Below the pieces are notes generated by a model. It saw only the letters and a program-made list of their open reading frames with translations, made no database searches and was not told where the DNA came from. This document shows positions 52,808-61,797 of a DNA stretch of 64,000 nt, in pieces. This DNA is from MPNP01 sp965221445. Its GTDB lineage: Bacteria; Pseudomonadota; Alphaproteobacteria; Rhodobacterales; Rhodobacteraceae. Each line of letters starts with the position of its first letter. Within the stretch, counting starts at the first letter, position 1. Both the position numbers and the translations under genes were made by a program. The stretch covers positions 868,001 through 932,000 of the forward strand of contig CBDCSF010000013.1 in the NCBI GenBank assembly GCA_965221445.1, read 5' to 3'.

Positions 52808-53159
52808 CTTCAACTCCCAAATCAAATAAACAAAAGAGCGATCACCATTATTTCTCTGGTGCAAATAACCGACTTTTATCATTGAATTCATAACAGTGAC
52901 ATAAAGAATTTTCATCTCTTTAAAAAATTTCATTTTGAGTGTCTCATTGCAGAGATTTTATGACAAGTTTGTATCCTTATTTTCCCTGCTCTCCCCTTAC
53001 CGGAATGTCTATTAATAAAGAAAATATAGCTGGACGAGCAGCTTTTCGTTTGGCCGTTCTTTTTTTGTTTTGTGGACTCTTTTCACAAAAAACAAATTGC
53101 TTGCAGACCAGCATTGGTAGTAGATTTGGTGGGAGTGAAAATAATAAGGACACCATCTG

Positions 53160-53468
53160 ATGTTGACCCTGGTTAACTGCGACAATTTCTATGCTAGCTG
53201 CGAGTGGGATTTTTGCCGTATTGGAGAAAACTTCCCATAGCAGTTCTCTCCAATCAATGACGGCTGCCTCATTGCCCATTCGGATGAAGTCAAGGATCTT
53301 GGTTACAAACTGGGAGCCTCCTATTTCAAAGTTGGAAAGAAGCCGGCCAGTGGTGGCGTGATTGGCCAGAGCAGAAATTATGCCCTTTATTGTGATCTTT
53401 CCAAGCGGGTCATGGGATGTCTCAAGGAACTGGCTCCGATTGTTACGGTCTAGAGCATTGATCCCTTT
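53160..53468 (+). pseudogene. umuC: umuC remnant (N-terminal part of DNA polymerase V catalytic subunit)
   Basis: The plus strand reads LTLVNCDNFYASCEW, then NDGCLIAHSDEVKDLGYKLG, then NYALYCDLSKRVM and LKELAPIVTV. This follows the order of the UmuC N-terminus (D-x-NxFYASCE, NDGCviAr, YelYaDmS-RVM, leel.P.ve.YSIDEAF). A TAG at 53238 and another TAG at 53451, replacing the Tyr before SID, interrupt it, and the rest of the roughly 420-residue polymerase is gone. No umuD is recognisable upstream. It is a dead fragment of an error-prone SOS polymerase gene. Confidence 0.8.
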
Positions 53469-53669
53469 TAGGACCCAAGAATTTTTGAAGAGATATAAAC
53501 CAGAAAATCTCAACCACTTATAAAGTTGAAAAATTCTTCACTTTTTTATTCCATGATGCTATAGTGTGCAAATACGATTGTTCATTCAGGAAGAATTTCA
53601 GAACCTCAACATGGAATAAAAAGCCTTCTTCTTTTGGGATACTGAGATTAACATAGAAAGGATTTAAAG

Positions 53670-54965
53670 ATGGCAACCGTTAGGATTGGCACTTCCGGCA
53701 CTGACGTTATCAATGGTAGTGACGGAGAAGATAGAATCTATGGGCTTGGTGGAAATGATTCGCTCCGCGGATGGGGTGGGGCTGATACTTTTGTTTTCGC
53801 GCCTGGACATGGTAACGATTACATACTCGACTTCGAAGTAGGCGTTGACACCGTCGATCTTTCAGGCTTCGTGCTTTCCCATGCAGTTACTTGGGATGAT
53901 TTAAAGGCCAAAATGACTGAGAAATCAGGCAATTTGTGGGGCGACAATTATGTTGAAATTGATTTGACCGAATGGGGCGGCGGCAAAATATATCTTTACC
54001 ATATAAAATTGGATCAACTTGATGAATCTATGTTCATAATGCCCTCTTCCATTCTTGAAGGTGGTGATGGCGATGATACACTTATTGGTGCAAACGGCGT
54101 CGATTTTATTACCGGCGGTGACGGCGATGATATTATTGATGGACATGGTGGTAATGATATGCTTTCTGGTAATCAAGGCGTTGACGTAATTTCAGGCCAT
54201 GATGGCTCTGACACCATACGCGGTGGTCAAGGTGATGATGTCATTATTGGTGGTCGAGGTGATGATCATCTCTATGGTAATGGTCAAAGCGATGGCGAAG
54301 GGAGTGACAAGGATACGTTTGTTTATACACAGGGTGATGGCCATGACACCATTTATGATTTTACGAGTGGTGAGGATAAGATTGATCTCACTGCTTTTGA
54401 TCGTGCTGGTGGTTTAGCGAATCTTGATCTCCGTCAGGATGGCGATAATGTTATCATCGACATGACTAAATTTGGCGGTGGTACGATCACCTTATCCAAC
54501 GTCAAGGTGGCGGATTTGGACGAGGACGATTTTATTTTCCGTAAAAGCGCGACCTTTGAAGGGACGGACGCGTTTGACATTCTTGTTGGGACAGCTGGTA
54601 GTGATATTATCAAGGGTCATGGCAATATTGACTTTATCATGGGTGGCCAGGGTGATGACCGTATTGAAGGTGGTTCTGGAAACGATTTTCTGTATGGGGA
54701 TGGGATTTCTGATGATGGGACTGGTTCGGACAGGGATACGTTTGTTTACACCCCTGGAGGAGGCTATGACACGATCGTTGACTTTACCGATGGTGAAGAC
54801 AAGATTGATGTTACTTCGTTTAATGGGATTGCAGGGATGGATGACATTGAGGCTCGCCAAGATGGAAACAATGTTGTGATTGATTTCACGGACCAAGGTG
54901 CAGGTACAGTCACCTTGATGAATTTCACGCTCAGTGACCTTGATGCCAATGATTTTCTCTTTTAA
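53670..54965 (+). CDS. RTX calcium-binding repeat protein (probable type I secretion substrate)
   Basis: A 431-residue acidic protein built from RTX nonapeptides (GGxGxDxUx), for example GGDGDDTLIG and GGQGDDRIEG, which fold into calcium beta-rolls outside the cell. Three similar modules are visible (about residues 8-118, 125-292 and 296-431). Each ends with a DTFVY/FVFxxGxGxDxIxDF strand, a DKIDLTxF block and a DLDxxDFxF end. There is no signal peptide; the C-terminal LSDLDANDFLF fits a type I secretion signal. No TolC, HlyB or HlyD genes or enzymatic domain are present here. AAAGGA precedes the ATG. Likely an extracellular or surface protein of unknown role. Confidence 0.88.
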   Translation: MATVRIGTSGTDVINGSDGEDRIYGLGGNDSLRGWGGADTFVFAPGHGNDYILDFEVGVDTVDLSGFVLSHAVTWDDLKAKMTEKSGNLWGDNYVEIDLTEWGGGKIYLYHIKLDQLDESMFIMPSSILEGGDGDDTLIGANGVDFITGGDGDDIIDGHGGNDMLSGNQGVDVISGHDGSDTIRGGQGDDVIIGGRGDDHLYGNGQSDGEGSDKDTFVYTQGDGHDTIYDFTSGEDKIDLTAFDRAGGLANLDLRQDGDNVIIDMTKFGGGTITLSNVKVADLDEDDFIFRKSATFEGTDAFDILVGTAGSDIIKGHGNIDFIMGGQGDDRIEGGSGNDFLYGDGISDDGTGSDRDTFVYTPGGGYDTIVDFTDGEDKIDVTSFNGIAGMDDIEARQDGNNVVIDFTDQGAGTVTLMNFTLSDLDANDFLF

Positions 54966-55964
54966 GTTGTTAATTCAATCATCAATTGTATACAAAGTCC
55001 ATTAAAATATTTATGTGATTGCGAAATACCGTCCTGCTATCAGGAATGGTTGGGTTGATGCCTCAACGGTCGGGGGCAACACCTGTCCCTTCCGATTGGC
55101 AGAAAGTAAGGGATTTATACAATCCTTCGGGTGATCTTATTCAAACCTGACGATACCTAGGAGGGTAATATTGTCATGTTTATCACGAGTGAGGAGGATT
55201 TCAAAACCAGTGAACTTTCTTGGCTTGTTTTACTGTCCGCAGAGTGATTTTCCGTTAGGTTTTTTGTGTCTTCGTTTTGCTCATTTCAGTCACAGAAAAC
55301 AAAAAACTTTTGGTCAACCCTGCTCACTTGCCTGTCTTTCGTAAAGACCCAACCTCCTTTATTCTTTCCCCGACTGATGGTATGAATCTTGCTTTAAGAT
55401 TGTTTTTCATCTACCTTTGTCTGGAAGATAACCATTGCACGGACACAGAAATCGACAGGCATCAAATTAACGAACGACCGTTTATGGGACAAAAAAACCT
55501 ACATTTTTACTCGCTGAAGGCATCCCCGAAACCGACTCATATACTAATTCCCTTAATTTGGGTGAATTCTAGCTAACGGAACAGTTAGTTATTTTGGAAC
55601 GGTTTAGATCAAGTCAACAAAAAATCATTTAATTACATTTGAAGTTTTAGTTAGTAAATATCGGTTTACTTTTAGCATAATCCGATTTTTCGAAGATCTA
55701 CAGCAAACATCGGAATGTGCCTCTTTAAACAAATTCCCCAATCTTATAAAACAACACCAAATCAAACATATTGGAAGGGTCTCAAAACATACTTTTTAAA
55801 GATCCATTAGAAGGCCACCTTCCATTGAACACTGCCTTGGATTTAACCTGTAGGACACCCAGTCACTGAAGCAAATACTTTGCTCAATTTTCCCCATTTT
55901 ACCCTGGACAAATTGGGATCAACAATTCCTGCAATTTTAAATCATTCCTCCCTGAAAAAAAATA
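54966..55964. other. About 1 kb without a convincing gene
   Basis: This stretch between the RTX gene and the ROK operon contains only short frames. A 99-codon frame at 55277-55576 has no recognisable family, no ribosome-binding site and unremarkable composition, and is not called. Sequence around 55020-55160 has mixed coding-like character but stops in all frames, possibly a gene relic. A weak stem CTAAC/GTTAG lies near 55571-55586. I see no RNA gene or repeat. Confidence 0.4.
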
Positions 55965-56013
55965 TTGACAAGTTTAGGAGTAGCAAATTAATATGTTCGG
56001 TAAGTGAACGAAC
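55965..56013 (+). promoter_or_regulatory. Promoter and candidate ROK operator
   Basis: TTGACA at 55965-55970 and TAATAT at 55989-55994 with an 18-base spacer make a good sigma-70 promoter. Immediately downstream, GTTCG (55995-55999) and CGAAC (56009-56013) form an inverted repeat with a 9-base centre, placed where a repressor would block initiation. The ROK gene starts 15 bases later, so autoregulation of the operon is likely. Confidence 0.55.
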
Positions 56014-56028
56014 TAAATAGGGTTTAGC

Positions 56029-57243
56029 GTGGTTCAACAATCAATGATTTCTAGACGCATGTCGCAGAGTGCTGTTATTCAGGCGATTGCAAGTTATGCT
56101 CCCATATCGCGGGCTACAGTTGCAAAGATGACCGGATTGTCAAAACAGACAGTGTCAGAAATTGTTGCCAATCTTGAGGAAAAAGGATGGTTGGAGGCAG
56201 TCGGTCAGACAGAAGGCCATATAGGAAGACGGGCTGTAGTTTATGAAATTTCGCCAACCGCAGCGACAATTATCAGTATTGATCTTGGTGGTACAAAGAT
56301 TCGTGTTGCACTTTGTGATGTGACCGGTAATGTTCTCTCAGAGCATACTGAACTGACACATGCACAGGGTGGTATGCATGTTGTTAAACAAATCGTGGAT
56401 ATGGTTAATACAACCCTGTCCAACCCACAAGAATCTTGTGTTGAACCACATTTGGCTGTCATTGGGGTACCAGGAGCTCCTGATCCAAAGAGCGGCATTA
56501 TCCGCCTTGCACCAAACATCGTTGGTATTGATCAACTCGATATTGCCACATTGCTTCGTGACCGATTAGGGGTTGAGGTACTGATCGAAAATGATGTGAA
56601 CCTTGCTGCTCTTGGTGAACATTGGCTAGGTAATTTCAACGACGATGATAACCTTGCCTTCATATCGATTGGTACGGGCATTGGTGCTGGTATTGTGGTC
56701 GGTGGTAAATTGTTGCGTGGAAGTTTCGGTGCAGCAGGCGAAATTGGTTATCTTCCATTCGGTGCTGATCCGTTTGAGGCAGAAAGTTTGAAAACCGGGG
56801 CACTGGAAAGGGTTGCTGCAAAAAGTGCAATCACGGGTCTTTATCACAAATTTTCGGGTAAAAAGACTGATGTTCCGACTGTCATCAATGCAGCCTCAAA
56901 TGGAGATATTTCCGCAATCAGAACACTTGATGAAATTGCTAGACAGATCGCTCGTGCTACATCTGCTATTGTTTCGGTTGTTGATCCAAAGGTCGTTGTA
57001 ATTGGGGGATCAATAGGTTCTCGTGATGAACTGTTTGAGCGTATCGTTGAGCTGGTAAATCGCTGCTATCCACGAAAAATTGAAATTAGAAAAACCCAAC
57101 TCGGAGACTATGCTGCCTTAGCTGGTGGTGCTTCAGTTGCCTTGTCACACCTTCATATTTCAGTCTTCGCTGAAGGTCAAGAAGGCCCAAAAATATCCGT
57201 GCCCCCTCCTGCAATTGAGAACTTCATAGCGTTGGCATCGTGA
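56029..57243 (+). CDS. ROK-family transcriptional repressor (NagC/XylR type)
   Basis: A 404-residue regulator. Residues about 15-75 are a winged helix-turn-helix: ISRATVAKMTGLSKQTVSEI then LEEKGWL. The C-terminal ROK sugar-binding domain has IDLGGTKIRVALCDVTG (about 86) with the DLGGT phosphate motif, ENDVNLAALGEHW (about 188), FISIGTGIGAGIVVGG, and GEIGYLPFG. The usual ROK zinc Cys cluster is not seen: the region after GEIGYLPFG reads ADPFEAESLKTGALERVAAK. The start is GTG at 56029 or ATG at 56044. It probably senses a sugar or amino-sugar and represses the operon, overlapping the M20 gene by four bases. Confidence 0.9.
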   Translation: MVQQSMISRRMSQSAVIQAIASYAPISRATVAKMTGLSKQTVSEIVANLEEKGWLEAVGQTEGHIGRRAVVYEISPTAATIISIDLGGTKIRVALCDVTGNVLSEHTELTHAQGGMHVVKQIVDMVNTTLSNPQESCVEPHLAVIGVPGAPDPKSGIIRLAPNIVGIDQLDIATLLRDRLGVEVLIENDVNLAALGEHWLGNFNDDDNLAFISIGTGIGAGIVVGGKLLRGSFGAAGEIGYLPFGADPFEAESLKTGALERVAAKSAITGLYHKFSGKKTDVPTVINAASNGDISAIRTLDEIARQIARATSAIVSVVDPKVVVIGGSIGSRDELFERIVELVNRCYPRKIEIRKTQLGDYAALAGGASVALSHLHISVFAEGQEGPKISVPPPAIENFIALAS

Positions 57244-58515
57244 ACTTGACTGAGATCAATGCGAGGCTTAATGCTTATCAGGATGATGCTGCGGACATTG
57301 CACTCCTCAAGGATGCAATTTCATTTAACAGCATTACAGGCAATGAAACACCATTTGCCCGGTTTATAGAGTCGCATTTGAAAACTTTGGACCTTGATAC
57401 ACATCGCAGTGAATTTAAAAGGGGGCGTGAAAATATATGGGGCAGTACACGGGGAACGAATACTGATTCCAGTCTCATGTTCGTGGGTCATTCAGATGTG
57501 GTCCACACTCAGGGTTGGTCTGAGCATTGGCAGGATGACCCTCGTGCTGATGCTTTTGCTGCAATAGAGAAAGATGGTTTTATCTGGGGCCGAGGATCAA
57601 CAGATTTGAAGGGGGGAATCTGCGCTGCTATTGCTGCGCTGAGGCTATTGAAGAAGTCCGGCTATGAGCTTAAAGGTAAGCTTTCGGTTGCCGTAGTTGG
57701 CGATGAAGAAAGTGGTGAAACTGGAACAGGTGTAAGTGCTGGTGCAAAGGATCTTGCCGCACGAGTAAAAACGGGTGAAATTGATAAACCCGAATTCACA
57801 ATCTATGTTGAACCCACAAATCTCGCAATCTATACCGCCCAAATTGGTTTCTTCATTGCTGAAATAACTATTACCGGTAAAACAGCCTGAGCACGGTGTT
57901 GATGCTGTCAAAGCCACTCATGAAATTTTGTCTCGAATCTGGGAACATGATGACATTATTGGTTCAGGTCCGGCACATGATCTGGTTGGGCACTCGTCAA
58001 TTCTTGTTACAAGCATCAAAGGTGGTGGTTACATTGCCGTTCCCGGTCAATGCAAATTATCCCTAATTCGCAAACTCCGCCCTGGTGAAGATATTGATGA
58101 GGCTGTAGCAGAATTTGAAAAGTCCCTATCAACAACTACACTGACCGCTGGAATTTCAATTGCCATTTCATATCCAGCCGGACGGGATCATACTAAAGGT
58201 GGTTCCCCTGTCGAGATCGACAGGGAACTTCCTCATGTCATAAAACTCAGGAACTGTATCAGAGAAATCTGTCCAGATATGGGGCACATTGGGGGTGCAC
58301 CATACTGGTCGGAAATGCCGTTTTTTACAAATGTAATTGGTTGCCCGGCAGTCTATTGCGCACCAGGCAATATTGCTTTTGCCCATACCTATGAGGAGCG
58401 AATTGAGATCAAGGAATATCTTTCTGCCGTAAGGGCGTATGCTCTTTTTGCAGCTGATTTCTGCGGTCTCAAGAAATCCTCTCACCCTCTAACAAAAGGA
58501 GAAAATGATGAATAA
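57240..58515 (+). pseudogene. M20-family amidohydrolase (ArgE/DapE type), frameshifted
   Basis: The reading frame is split. The first part (57240-57890, GTG start) has MFVGHSDVVH with the His/Asp metal ligands, WGRGSTDLKGG with the bridging Asp and VGDEESGETGTG with the catalytic Glu, and ends GKTA then a stop. The second part resumes in another frame at PEHGVDAVKA (about 57888) and runs to 58515 through GGGYIAVPGQCKL and GAPYWSE. Family members read GKTAyfGMPEHG here, so about 14 bases have been lost at a short GCC repeat. M20 enzymes remove acyl or aminoacyl groups from amines. Both halves are otherwise well preserved, so the lesion is recent or an assembly error. Confidence 0.85.
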
Positions 58516-59563
58516 TTTCATGAAGTTTTTGACTGTTCTTTTCTTATCCTGCGCGATTGCTGGCATTGGTACTGCTCAGACCATCGGACCAGGTGGAGAG
58601 TCAGCAACCCCATCATCCACAATTGTCGTTCCTGACGAGAAGATTGCTACCGTATCAGCAGCAGGTTACTCTGCTGCTCTCCTGTGGCATGATCAGTCTG
58701 ATTTTGTAAATGCTGTAACCGCAGGTGCCAGTGATGAGTTTGCACGGCTTGGAATTGAAGTAGTTGCAATAACAAGTGCCGGATTCGATGCAGCCAAGCA
58801 GCGTAGTGATATCGAAACCGCTCTTGCCAAGGAACCAAGCATTATCCTTTCGTTGCCGCTTGATCCAGTTACGTCAGCAGCGGCATTTGAAGAAGCTAAA
58901 GACACCGGTGTTGCACTGACCTTCCTCTCGAATTTACCTGCTGGTTACATCCACCCTCAAGATTATGCAGCAATTGTAACTGATGATCTGTTTCAAATGG
59001 GCAAGCAAGCAGCAGATGCACTGGCAGATGCCATGGGAGGCAAGGGAACTGTTGGCTGGATTTATCATGATGCAACATATTACGTGACAAACCAACGTGA
59101 CAACGCATTCAAGACAACAATCGAAAACGACTATCCTAATATTTCGATCGTAGCAGAGCAGGGAATTAGTGATCCAGCACGGGCAGAAGAAATCGCTAAT
59201 GCCATGCTTCTCAAAAATCCAGATCTCGGTGGAGTATATGTAACCTGGGCTGGACCTGCTGAAGGTGTGCTGGCAGTGCTTCGTGCCAATGGCAATACCA
59301 ATACTAAAATTGTCACACTTGATTTATCTGAACCGATTGCACTGGATATGGTTCGTGGTGGCAATGTCGTTGCAATTGTCGCTGATGAAGTTTACGAACT
59401 TGGCCGGGCCATGGCCGCATCCGCTGTCCTTGATCTTCTGGGTGAGGATGTTCCCCCATTCATTGTTGCTCCGGCGATTACCGTGACGGCTGACAATGTT
59501 GTTGCAGGCTGGAAACAATCCCTTAATATTGACCCACCTGAAAGCTTAAGTTCCTCGAACTGA
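58505..59563 (+). CDS. Sugar ABC importer, periplasmic binding protein (RbsB/FrcB-like)
   Basis: A 352-residue type I periplasmic binding protein. The signal peptide is MMNNFMKFLTVLFLSCAIAG ending in IGTAQ. The mature domain pair has LLWHDQSDFVNAVTAGASDE, ITSAGFDAAKQRSDIETALA, ILSLPLDPVTSAAAFEEAKD and YAAIVTDDLFQMGKQAADAL, typical of receptors for ribose, fructose, xylose or autoinducer-like sugars. AAAGGAGAAA precedes the ATG, which overlaps the end of the M20 frame by 11 bases. The ligand is unknown; the neighbouring enzymes suggest an amino-sugar or glycated compound. Confidence 0.9.
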   Translation: MMNNFMKFLTVLFLSCAIAGIGTAQTIGPGGESATPSSTIVVPDEKIATVSAAGYSAALLWHDQSDFVNAVTAGASDEFARLGIEVVAITSAGFDAAKQRSDIETALAKEPSIILSLPLDPVTSAAAFEEAKDTGVALTFLSNLPAGYIHPQDYAAIVTDDLFQMGKQAADALADAMGGKGTVGWIYHDATYYVTNQRDNAFKTTIENDYPNISIVAEQGISDPARAEEIANAMLLKNPDLGGVYVTWAGPAEGVLAVLRANGNTNTKIVTLDLSEPIALDMVRGGNVVAIVADEVYELGRAMAASAVLDLLGEDVPPFIVAPAITVTADNVVAGWKQSLNIDPPESLSSSN

Positions 59564-59626
59564 GTATCACTAAAATAATGCGGATCGCTGTGGCGGTTCG
59601 CATTCAGACCGAAAAGACAGAGATCA

Positions 59627-60580
59627 ATGTTACTGACACTGTCACGATTGAAGCAACTTGATTGGCAGCGAAGTATTATTTATTTCGGGTTCCTTGGTAT
59701 CTTTCTGTTCTTTGCGGCAACACTTCACGATGATGGGTTTCTAACCTCAAGAAATCTGACCAATATTGTTCTACAGACCGCCCCGGCAACAATAATGGCA
59801 ATTGGCCTGGTTTTTGCCCTTTCCGCTGGGGAGATTGATCTCAGTTTTGGATCCATAGTTGCTGTATCGGCACTTTCCGCTGCCGTGACAATGCAACATT
59901 ATCCCATGATCGTGGGTATTCTAACTGGCCTTGGAGCTGGAATTTGCATTGGTGCGTTCAATGGTGCTTTAGTTGCATATTTGAGACTGCCCTCCTTTCT
60001 GGTAACACTTGCAACGATGGGCCTGTTTGCGGGTATCGCACGGTCGATGACGGATCTACGTTCAATCCCGGTTCTCAATGAATCCTTTACAGGGATCTTT
60101 GGGTCGGGAAAACTCTTTATGATTCCGTCACTCGTGATTTGGACTGTTATTGCTGTCGTCATTGGCCATGTAGTCTATCGAAATACACGTTTCGGTGCAC
60201 ACGTTCTGGCCGTAGGTGATAATTCTCATGCTGCACAGGTTTCGGGTATAAAAGTTGCACGCATTCGTCTCTATGTGCTGACCCTTTGTGGTGCTACAGC
60301 CGGTTTGGCTGGACTTCTCTATGCCGGTCGTCTGCAGGCAGCAAAATATACCTTGGGAGAAAGTGATCTGATGACGGTCATTGCCGCTGTTATAGTAGGT
60401 GGTACAGCGCTAAATGGTGGTAAAGGCTCAGTCATCGGTGCATTGCTAGGATCTTTGCTCATGGGAATGTTGAATAATGGATTGATCCTTATGGGTCTGA
60501 AGGTTTCAGATCAGATGATAGTTCGTGGGCTGATTATCCTTATTGCAGTTGCTATCTCGTTACGCAAAACAAATCTTTAG
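59627..60580 (+). CDS. Sugar ABC importer permease (RbsC/FrcC-like)
   Basis: A 317-residue permease with about 8-10 membrane segments. Motifs are MAIGLVFALSAGEIDLSFGS (about residues 57-76), the coupling-region FGAHVLAVGDNSHAAQVSGI (about 189-208), and GGTALNGGKGSVIGALLG. These are standard for the CUT2 class, whose single permease works as a homodimer. The gene follows the binding-protein gene by 63 bases and precedes yhfX by 14. Confidence 0.9.
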   Translation: MLLTLSRLKQLDWQRSIIYFGFLGIFLFFAATLHDDGFLTSRNLTNIVLQTAPATIMAIGLVFALSAGEIDLSFGSIVAVSALSAAVTMQHYPMIVGILTGLGAGICIGAFNGALVAYLRLPSFLVTLATMGLFAGIARSMTDLRSIPVLNESFTGIFGSGKLFMIPSLVIWTVIAVVIGHVVYRNTRFGAHVLAVGDNSHAAQVSGIKVARIRLYVLTLCGATAGLAGLLYAGRLQAAKYTLGESDLMTVIAAVIVGGTALNGGKGSVIGALLGSLLMGMLNNGLILMGLKVSDQMIVRGLIILIAVAISLRKTNL

Positions 60581-60594
60581 GAGAGGTAAATCCC

Positions 60595-61797
60595 ATGTTT
60601 CTCAAGACACTCCTTCGCCGCAATCCAGTTTTTGTTGAGACGGTAATTACCCTCCATCAAGATGGCAAAATTCCTGCCAATACCTATGTTCTTGACCTTG
60701 ATGCCATTGAACACAATGCTTGCATTTTTCAGGGGGAAGCATCAAAATACAATCTGAAAACCTTCGCAATGACAAAACAGGTTGGTCGTCACTCAGGCTT
60801 TTGTCATGCTGTGATGCGTGGCGGGATCAAGCGTTCAGTTGCTGTCGATATGGCCTGCGCAATCGCCTGTGATCGCAGTGGTTTGAAAACTGGTCATCTC
60901 GGTCATTTGGTGCAGATACCCAAAAGTGAAACAAGTTATGCTGCCCGACAGCTTAAACCAGATTATTGGACTGTATTTTCACATGAAAAAGCTCGTGAGG
61001 CAGCTTATGCTTCTACACAATGTGGCAGGGAACAAAATCTGATGGCCAGAATACAGACTGAAGGAGATATTTTTTACCACGGGCATGAAGGTGGCTTCAA
61101 TGCAAATGACATAGTCAGGGTAGCTGATTTCTTAGATTCATTGGACGGTGCGCGATTTGCTGGAATCACAACATTTCCAGCGTTACTTTACGATCATAAG
61201 ACCCGAAAGATCCATCCGACTCCAAATTTGACAACACTAAACCGTGCAGCAGAAGCTCTTGTAAGTGCCGGACGCAACGATATCGAAATCAATGCTCCGG
61301 GTACAACATCCTCAATTGTACTTGCATCTCTTGCTGAATCTGGCACCACACAAGTTGAACCTGGCAATGGTTTGCATGGTACAACACCACTTCATGCCGT
61401 TGAAGATTTACCTGAAGATCCTGCTGTCCTTTACCTGACAGAAGTTTCTCACATTCATGGAGACAAGGCCTATTGTTTCGGTGGTGGGCTCTACATAGAC
61501 CCCGTCTTTCCAGACTATCAAGTCCAAGCGGTTGTCGCTTCAGAACCAACCCATAGCCACAAAGCGCTCAGGAATGTTGATATTCCTGAACCCTCTGCAA
61601 TCGACTATTATGGCATGATTGAGGCTTCAGGTTCTCAAAAGCCATGCATTGGTGACTCAGTTGTTTTTGGATTTCGTGGTCAGGCATTTGTAACCAGGGC
61701 ATTGGTGGCTGGAGTATCAGGTATAAAAGCAGGTGAACCACATGTTACATCTATCGAAAATGGCTTTGGTGATCCGGTGGATTGGGTAAAATCATGA
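60595..61797 (+). CDS. yhfX: YhfX-type PLP-dependent enzyme (alanine-racemase-like fold)
   Basis: A 400-residue fold-type III PLP protein. The N-terminal part FLKTLLRRNPVFVETVITLH, YVLDLDAIEHNA and TFAMTKQVGRHSGF carries the Schiff-base lysine in MTKQ (about residue 60). HLGHLVQIPK, GITTFPALLYD, TPNLTTLNRAAEAL and EPGNGLHGTTP match E. coli YhfX closely in order and spacing. YhfX belongs to the poorly characterised yhf operon, and its reaction is not established. Racemisation, epimerisation or retro-aldol cleavage of an amino acid are possibilities from the fold. Here it is embedded between the permease and ATPase genes of an importer, an unusual position. It overlaps the ATPase gene by four bases. 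Confidence 0.88.
   Translation: MFLKTLLRRNPVFVETVITLHQDGKIPANTYVLDLDAIEHNACIFQGEASKYNLKTFAMTKQVGRHSGFCHAVMRGGIKRSVAVDMACAIACDRSGLKTGHLGHLVQIPKSETSYAARQLKPDYWTVFSHEKAREAAYASTQCGREQNLMARIQTEGDIFYHGHEGGFNANDIVRVADFLDSLDGARFAGITTFPALLYDHKTRKIHPTPNLTTLNRAAEALVSAGRNDIEINAPGTTSSIVLASLAESGTTQVEPGNGLHGTTPLHAVEDLPEDPAVLYLTEVSHIHGDKAYCFGGGLYIDPVFPDYQVQAVVASEPTHSHKALRNVDIPEPSAIDYYGMIEASGSQKPCIGDSVVFGFRGQAFVTRALVAGVSGIKAGEPHVTSIENGFGDPVDWVKS

Noticed and set aside
52939..53160. 73-codon plus-strand frame upstream of the umuC remnant, considered as umuD
   Set aside because: It shows none of the LexA/UmuD cleavage or serine-lysine motifs, so no umuD remnant can be claimed.
52977..53513. 178-codon minus-strand frame
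   Set aside because: The plus strand of the same bases encodes a recognisable umuC fragment. The minus frame has no family resemblance and is a by-product.
54492..54896. Minus-strand 134-codon frame in the RTX gene
   Set aside because: Repetitive GGxGxD codons produce long antisense frames. The plus strand is the RTX protein.
53670..54965. Repeats in the RTX gene as a CRISPR-like array
   Set aside because: The repeats are coding nonapeptide repeats that drift in sequence; there are no uniform spacers. No CRISPR array or cas gene was seen anywhere in the window.
55277..55576. 99-codon plus-strand frame
   Set aside because: No ribosome-binding site, no family resemblance, and surrounding sequence looks non-coding.
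57880..57900. Programmed ribosomal frameshift in the M20 gene
   Set aside because: No slippery heptamer is present, and about five conserved residues are missing. A deletion explains the break better than recoding.
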